DNA from: Bacteroidales bacterium
GTDB taxonomy: Bacteria; Bacteroidota; Bacteroidia; Bacteroidales; VadinHA17
Direction: 5' to 3'
Length of the DNA: 10,941 bases
Assembly: GCA_030692905.1 (NCBI GenBank)
Contig: JAUYBT010000065.1
Location: 1-10,941, forward strand
Shown here: positions 7,966-10,941 of the stretch, piece by piece
How positions within the stretch are numbered: position 1 is the first letter of the stretch
Layout of the letters: each line of letters starts with the position of its first letter
Made by a program: the position numbers and the translations under genes
The notes under the pieces: generated by a model
What the model saw: the letters and a program-made list of their open reading frames with translations, nothing else
Databases searched by the model: none
Told to the model about the DNA's origin: nothing

Positions 7966-7985
7966 TTGATATGATAACCATTATC
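7959..7985 (-). promoter_or_regulatory. Putative riboswitch expression platform: two competing hairpins at the btuB start
   Basis: On the minus strand TTATCAT (7977-7971) can pair with ATGATAA (7965-7959) across a 5-nt loop, a perfect 7-bp stem that buries the ATG at 7965. The same TTATC can instead pair with an upstream GATAA (7985-7981) across a 3-nt loop, leaving the ATG free. The two structures exclude each other. No T-rich tail follows either, so control of translation rather than termination is inferred. Further possible hairpins lie between here and the B12 box (8010-8027 and 8031-8048). Confidence 0.5.
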
Positions 7986-8054
7986 CGGGGCTGACAGGAG
8001 ATTAAGTAAGGAATCATTCGATGATCCGGCGCTTTTTTTCCCGAAAGCTGTGAA

Positions 8055-8251
8055 TATGGTTTTGTCTGGCAGGTCTTCTGACTTATCCCGGTTTTCTGAA
8101 GCCTTCCCATCCGCTGGCTGGCGGACAGTGGCAGGTATTTCACAAAACCATCATCGTTAAAACGATCGGGCATCACAGCAGCGGGTACTGTTGCGGATTC
8201 ATACCGCATTCCCTTTTCATTACAATGATTTTATTTCATTGTAAAACCAAA
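8055..8251 (-). ncRNA. Cobalamin riboswitch
   Basis: An RNA leader element that binds adenosylcobalamin or a related corrinoid and usually shuts off uptake genes when the vitamin is plentiful. Reading the minus strand, the P1 arm TGGTTTT (8249-8243) pairs with AAAACCA (8063-8057). P2 is TCATTGTA pairing with TACAATGA (8221-8243). Then come GGGAATGCGG with ATCCGCAAC (P3 region), the CCGCTGCTGTGATGCC core, CCACTG and GGGAAGGC, and the B12 box AAGTCAGAAGACCTGCC at 8084-8068. Order and spacing agree with the cobalamin family. It sits about 90 nt upstream of the receptor gene and would govern all four transport genes. An open frame crossing it (7937-8209) is not a gene. Confidence 0.95.
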
Positions 8252-8257
8252 ACATTA

Positions 8258-8265
8258 CAAATATA
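8258..8265 (-). promoter_or_regulatory. Candidate -7 element of the btu operon promoter
   Basis: The minus strand reads TATATTTG, a full match to TANNTTTG. It predicts a transcript start near 8251, right at the first base of the riboswitch P1 arm, which strongly supports the position. No good TTTG is seen 19-21 nt upstream, so the -33 element is degenerate or replaced by an activator. Confidence 0.58.
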
Positions 8266-8311
8266 AGTGATTTTAAAAGATTGGCATCAGGAAGAATAAT
8301 ATCAGATATCA

Positions 8312-8329
8312 ACAGTTGTTAACAATTGT
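8312..8329. promoter_or_regulatory. Palindrome upstream of the btu promoter, possible operator
   Basis: An 18-bp palindrome centred on GTTAAC (ACAGTTGTTAACAATTGT), symmetric except for one mismatched pair (8315/8326). It lies about 47-64 bp upstream of the -7 element, where an activator might bind, and downstream of the LacI-type gene. The binding protein is unknown; chance in AT-rich DNA is possible. Confidence 0.3.
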
Positions 8330-8434
8330 GTATTATTTTCTGCTACTTATCGATGTTTCCCGGTACAGCCGGTAGTTAGCGTTATTATTAGCACTAACAG
8401 GAACTTCAGGGAAGTTTTCATATAAATTCCGGAT

Positions 8435-9469
8435 CTAAATAGTGCCGCAGGAATTTCTGACAATAAGTTCAGGGGAGATATTAACCTGTCGTTTAAATTT
8501 TCCTTTACCTGAGTTTTTAACTTCTGACCAGATCATGTTTGCAACTTTGGTTGACATTCCTGAAAGAGGCTTTCTCAGGCATGTTACAGGAGAAAACATA
8601 AGATCAAATCCGGTTCCTTCCTCCATTGATACAACTGCGATATCCTGAGGAATCCGTAACTTCTTTTTCCGGAGCAAAGTCATTATTGGGTAAACGAGGC
8701 TCGCATTCATAATAATCATAACATCTGCCCGGTAAGGAGGGCGAAGGAATTTTTCGAACTGGCCAAAGTCTATTTCATCACCAGCCACCGGTTTATCCAG
8801 TTTAACAACAACTGGTCTGTTTACACCAGGTTTCTGACCAAAAGCATCAATAATATCCTGAAGAGCAGTAGTATCCGCACGGAATGATCTCCGATCAGCA
8901 ATAATTATAATGTTTTTATACCCAAGTTTATCAATGTGGTTAACAACGAGAAGAGCACCAGCAGCAGTATCGGTGCTGACTGTATTAAGCCGTAATGTTT
9001 TTACCGATTTTTCAAGAAGGACGAATGGATAATCTGTTGTCCGAAGTGCCCTTATTGTAGAATCATCAGCTGCATCTCCAAGCAGGATAAGACCACTATA
9101 GAACTTTTTAAACGCTCCCACAAGCCGGTCGTATCTCTGATCATCCGGATCCTTTGTCACAATAGAGAATCCGACTCCAATACTTGAAAATGCTTTTTGA
9201 AGATATGGTGTTATCTGATTGACAAAGGGATCACTTAGGGAAGGAACTATCATCCCCAGAACACCAGGCTTATCTTCAACGGGTGAAGTTTCATTTTTTT
9301 CGTGCAGCGATTCAAAATAGCCCATTTGCCTTGCAAGGGTGAGCACTTTTTCCTGTGTATCCTTGCGGATACCTTGCTGGTCGGCTTTATTATTAAGTAC
9401 AAGCGATACTAATGTACCCGATACGCCCAGCCTTGCGGCTAAATCTTTGTTTTTAAATTTTTTCCTCAT
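8435..9469 (-). CDS. LacI-family transcriptional regulator with atypical linker
   Basis: A 344-residue cytoplasmic DNA-binding regulator. The N-terminal helix-turn-helix spans about 8-27 (KDLAARLGVSGTLVSLVLNN), where canonical LacI proteins read TVSRVLN, so the recognition-helix arginine is a leucine. TQEKVLTLARQMGY (38-51) completes the headpiece. The usual hinge-helix motif (PNxxARxL) is not visible; instead there is a polar stretch (52-68) before GVLGMIVPSLSDPF (69-82). The periplasmic-binding-protein-like sensor domain continues to the end, with the expected LGYKNIIII (182-190) and DIAVVSMEE segments. The effector, normally a sugar or similar small molecule, cannot be predicted because no catabolic genes are near. 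Start: ATG at 9469 preceded closely by AGGGGA, a rare purine-rich site in this window. An inverted repeat across its promoter suggests autoregulation. Confidence 0.85.
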   Translation of the reverse strand: MRKKFKNKDLAARLGVSGTLVSLVLNNKADQQGIRKDTQEKVLTLARQMGYFESLHEKNETSPVEDKPGVLGMIVPSLSDPFVNQITPYLQKAFSSIGVGFSIVTKDPDDQRYDRLVGAFKKFYSGLILLGDAADDSTIRALRTTDYPFVLLEKSVKTLRLNTVSTDTAAGALLVVNHIDKLGYKNIIIIADRRSFRADTTALQDIIDAFGQKPGVNRPVVVKLDKPVAGDEIDFGQFEKFLRPPYRADVMIIMNASLVYPIMTLLRKKKLRIPQDIAVVSMEEGTGFDLMFSPVTCLRKPLSGMSTKVANMIWSEVKNSGKGKFKRQVNISPELIVRNSCGTI

Positions 9470-9491
9470 TTCCCCTAAAAATTGGAAGAAA

Positions 9492-9499
9492 TAAATTTA
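9492..9499 (-). promoter_or_regulatory. Possible -7 element of the LacI-type gene
   Basis: The minus strand reads TAAATTTA, seven of eight to TANNTTTG, about 22 nt upstream of the ATG at 9469. No clear -33 TTTG is present. The element overlaps the left arm of the inverted repeat at 9494-9528, which makes repression at this site plausible. Confidence 0.3.
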
Positions 9500-9528
9500 G
9501 TACTTTTTTCGAGTCAGAGCACTAAATT
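9494..9528. repeat. Inverted repeat across the regulator's promoter, candidate operator
   Basis: AATTTAGTAC (9494-9503) and GCACTAAATT (9519-9528) are inverted repeats matching in nine of ten positions, separated by 15 bp. They cover the proposed -7 element and the region upstream of it. The word GCACTAA recurs at 8391-8397 just downstream of the same gene. The layout fits autoregulation by the LacI-type protein, but the spacing is wider than a classic LacI operator, so this is inference. Confidence 0.4.
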
Positions 9529-9548
9529 AATAATTTTTAACCTTTTTT

Positions 9549-9577
9549 AAAAGAAAAGGTATTGCCGGGGCAATACC
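9549..9577 (-). terminator. Intrinsic terminator of yidC
   Basis: GGTATTGCC (9558-9566) and GGCAATACC (9569-9577) are perfect inverted repeats forming an 8-9 bp GC-containing stem with a tight loop. On the minus strand the stem is followed directly by TTTTCTTTT. It begins 25 nt past the yidC stop codon and separates that gene from the LacI-type gene. This is the clearest terminator in the window. Confidence 0.88.
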
Positions 9578-9602
9578 CTCATTATAAAGTTAGTTCAGTA
9601 AT

Positions 9603-10941
9603 CTATTTTTTAGGAGGGTTAATTCCCCTTTGCCTAGCAGCGGATTCAAGGCGTTGTTGCCATTTGGATTTTTTCAGCGTCTTCTTTTTATTCTCCTCGA
9701 GCTTTGCCAGGACTGCATCGGCATTAATAAATCTTTTTGAAATTATATTTTGCCCATACGTAATCATATTTGCAAGGAAATAGTAATAGGTAAGGCCTGA
9801 AGAGAAATTATTCAGAAACACCATGAACATTACGGGCATCATATACATCATAAGCTTCATTCCGGGTTGATCAGAACCCGGAGAAGAACCTGTCATCTTC
9901 ATCGTAAGCAATGTTGAAGCAGTCATAAGCAGTGTAAAAAGGCTTACATGGTCCCCATACATTGGAATAGTGAATGGAAGGGTTAATATTGAATCGTATG
10001 TTGATAAGTCAGTAGCCCACAGGAAGTGCTCCTGCCTTAATTCAATTGAAACCGGGAAAAACCTGTACATAGCAAAGAGTATAGGCATCTGAAGCAGCAT
10101 TGGAAGACATCCTCCCATCGGGTTCACTCCTGCCCTCTTGTACAGGTCCATGGTAGCCTGTTGCTTTTTCATTGCATCTTCCTTCTTAGGAAATTTCTTT
10201 CCTAATTCCTCTACCATTGGCTTAAGAACCTGCATTTTTGCCTGCGACTGGAAAGATTTTAAGGTAAGAGGGAACAGAACGATCTTGATAATTATTGTCA
10301 GGATAAGAATAATCAGACCATAATTATCTATGAAATTGTCAAGCCAGTTAAAGATTGGAATAATAACAAATCTGTTGATCCACCCGATTATATTCTTTCC
10401 AAGAAAAACTATCTTTTCAAGCTCGAGCCCTTCTTTTTTAAGAGTAGTAATACTATTTGGCCCGTAGTACAACTTCATGCTGATAGCATTTGAAGTGCCA
10501 GGATTAAAAGGGACTCCGACCTCAGATGTATAATACCTGATGTATTTTTGGGAAGTTAACGTCCGTGTTGATGAGACTGTGCCATTCAGAAAGAAATCAT
10601 TTGTTAAAAGTACTGACGAAAAAAACTGATCCTGAAAAGCAATCCAGCTAAGTTTGGTAGTGATATCAACTTTCTCTAATTCTTTTTTTGAATTTATTTT
10701 CAGACCATCGACATCATCCTGAAAATATTTATACTTAATTGTTGAATAATTTTCTTCATTCTGCCTTCCTTTTTCCTGTTGGGGAATGTACATTTTCCAG
10801 TCTAAAGTCAGGCTGTTCTGATTTGAAGCTATGATGCCTTCCATTGATTTGAAGACAACATCAAAGTCAACCATATACTTATCAGGAGCAAGTGTGTATT
10901 TATATTCGATATATTTATCATCACCAGCCATTAACCTCAGG
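9603..10941 (-). CDS. yidC: Membrane protein insertase YidC (partial, N-terminus outside window)
   Basis: Inserts and folds inner membrane proteins, alone or with the Sec translocon. The frame stays open through the right edge, so the ATG at 10931 is probably internal and the first third or so of the protein is missing. The visible part starts in the large periplasmic domain typical of Gram-negative YidC, with the conserved LSWIAFQDQFF (about 100 residues in). The 60KD_IMP core follows: YGLIILILTIIIKIVLFPLT (membrane helix with the groove lysine), a basic cytoplasmic hairpin rich in Lys, NPMGGCLPMLLQMPILFAMY, and NNFSSGLTYYYFLANM. The C-terminal tail is strongly basic (KKKTLKKSKWQQRLESAARQR), as expected for ribosome contact. 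A strong terminator follows at 9549-9577. Highly conserved housekeeping gene with nothing unusual in the visible portion. Confidence 0.96.
   Translation of the reverse strand, partial: LRLMAGDDKYIEYKYTLAPDKYMVDFDVVFKSMEGIIASNQNSLTLDWKMYIPQQEKGRQNEENYSTIKYKYFQDDVDGLKINSKKELEKVDITTKLSWIAFQDQFFSSVLLTNDFFLNGTVSSTRTLTSQKYIRYYTSEVGVPFNPGTSNAISMKLYYGPNSITTLKKEGLELEKIVFLGKNIIGWINRFVIIPIFNWLDNFIDNYGLIILILTIIIKIVLFPLTLKSFQSQAKMQVLKPMVEELGKKFPKKEDAMKKQQATMDLYKRAGVNPMGGCLPMLLQMPILFAMYRFFPVSIELRQEHFLWATDLSTYDSILTLPFTIPMYGDHVSLFTLLMTASTLLTMKMTGSSPGSDQPGMKLMMYMMPVMFMVFLNNFSSGLTYYYFLANMITYGQNIISKRFINADAVLAKLEENKKKTLKKSKWQQRLESAARQRGINPPKK

Larger units (their letters stand above)
8252..8434. other. Intergenic region between the LacI-type gene and the riboswitch
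   Basis: No gene is visible on either strand. It holds the btu promoter element (8258-8265), the palindrome at 8312-8329, an imperfect inverted repeat GTTAGCG/CACTAAC at 8375-8398, and a small perfect hairpin AACTTC/GAAGTT at 8402-8416 some 19 nt past the regulator's stop codon. That hairpin lacks a T run on the minus strand, so I do not call it a terminator. Read-through from the regulator gene into the btu operon cannot be excluded. Confidence 0.5.

Noticed and set aside
8010..8048. Hairpins between the B12 box and btuB as a transcription terminator
   Set aside because: The imperfect stem at 8010-8027 is followed on the minus strand by TTACTTAATC, not a T run, and the stem at 8031-8048 has only 5 bp. 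They are better seen as parts of a translational leader.
7937..8209. Open frame of 90 codons on the minus strand in front of btuB
   Set aside because: It runs through the conserved core and B12 box of the cobalamin riboswitch and ends inside btuB in another frame. Its composition reflects RNA structure, not a protein.
8402..8416. Hairpin AACTTC/GAAGTT after the LacI-type gene as a terminator
   Set aside because: The stem is only 6 bp and there is no T run on the minus strand, so it does not meet the pattern of an intrinsic terminator.
9541..9559. AT-rich inverted repeat CCTTTT/AAAAGG as a second terminator
   Set aside because: It overlaps the T tail of the strong yidC terminator and has only weak A-T pairing, so the adjacent GC-containing stem explains the sequence better.
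1..10941. CRISPR arrays, insertion sequences, tRNA or rRNA genes, integrase sites
   Set aside because: Looking along both strands I saw no regularly spaced repeats, transposase motifs, terminal inverted repeats around a gene, or cloverleaf-like or ribosomal sequences.

Overview
The window looks like a chromosomal segment of a Bacteroidota bacterium, probably of the order Bacteroidales. The reasons are moderate-to-low GC content, few Shine-Dalgarno sequences, several matches to the Bacteroidetes -7 element TANNTTTG (one with a correctly spaced -33 TTTG), a TlpA-like protein with a long N-terminal extension typical of the phylum, a YidC with a large periplasmic domain, and a TonB-dependent receptor paired with a lipoprotein binding protein. 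I cannot name a genus.

Layout. Positions 1-281 hold little: perhaps the last 29 codons of a + strand gene entering from the left, then a short non-coding stretch with a weak terminator-like hairpin. Positions 282-1217 (-) encode a family 2 glycosyltransferase. It is divergent, across 122 bp, from a secreted thioredoxin-fold protein with a CGHC active site at 1340-2758 (+). That gene converges on, and overlaps by 8 bp, a four-gene minus-strand operon at 7965-2751: TonB-dependent outer membrane receptor, periplasmic binding lipoprotein, FecCD/BtuC-type permease, and ATPase. Upstream of the operon, at about 8055-8251 (-), lies a clear cobalamin riboswitch with its B12 box, P1 and P2 stems. A matching -7 promoter element places the transcript start at its 5' edge. 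The operon is therefore assigned to vitamin B12 or corrinoid uptake: receptor across the outer membrane, lipoprotein capture in the periplasm, then BtuC/BtuD transport through the inner membrane. Between riboswitch and first gene, two mutually exclusive small hairpins share one arm. One of them traps the annotated start codon, so translational control is the likely mode.

Upstream of the operon is a LacI-family regulator gene (8435-9469, -) with an atypical region after its DNA-binding helices and a conspicuous inverted repeat across its own promoter. At the right end is the 3' two thirds or so of yidC (9603 to window edge, -), closed by a strong intrinsic terminator at 9549-9577.

Most of this is recognisable biology. 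I did not find a clear novel system. The parts most worth checking are the riboswitch expression platform, the roughly 100-residue C-terminal extension of the ATPase, and the LacI-type regulator with its candidate operators.
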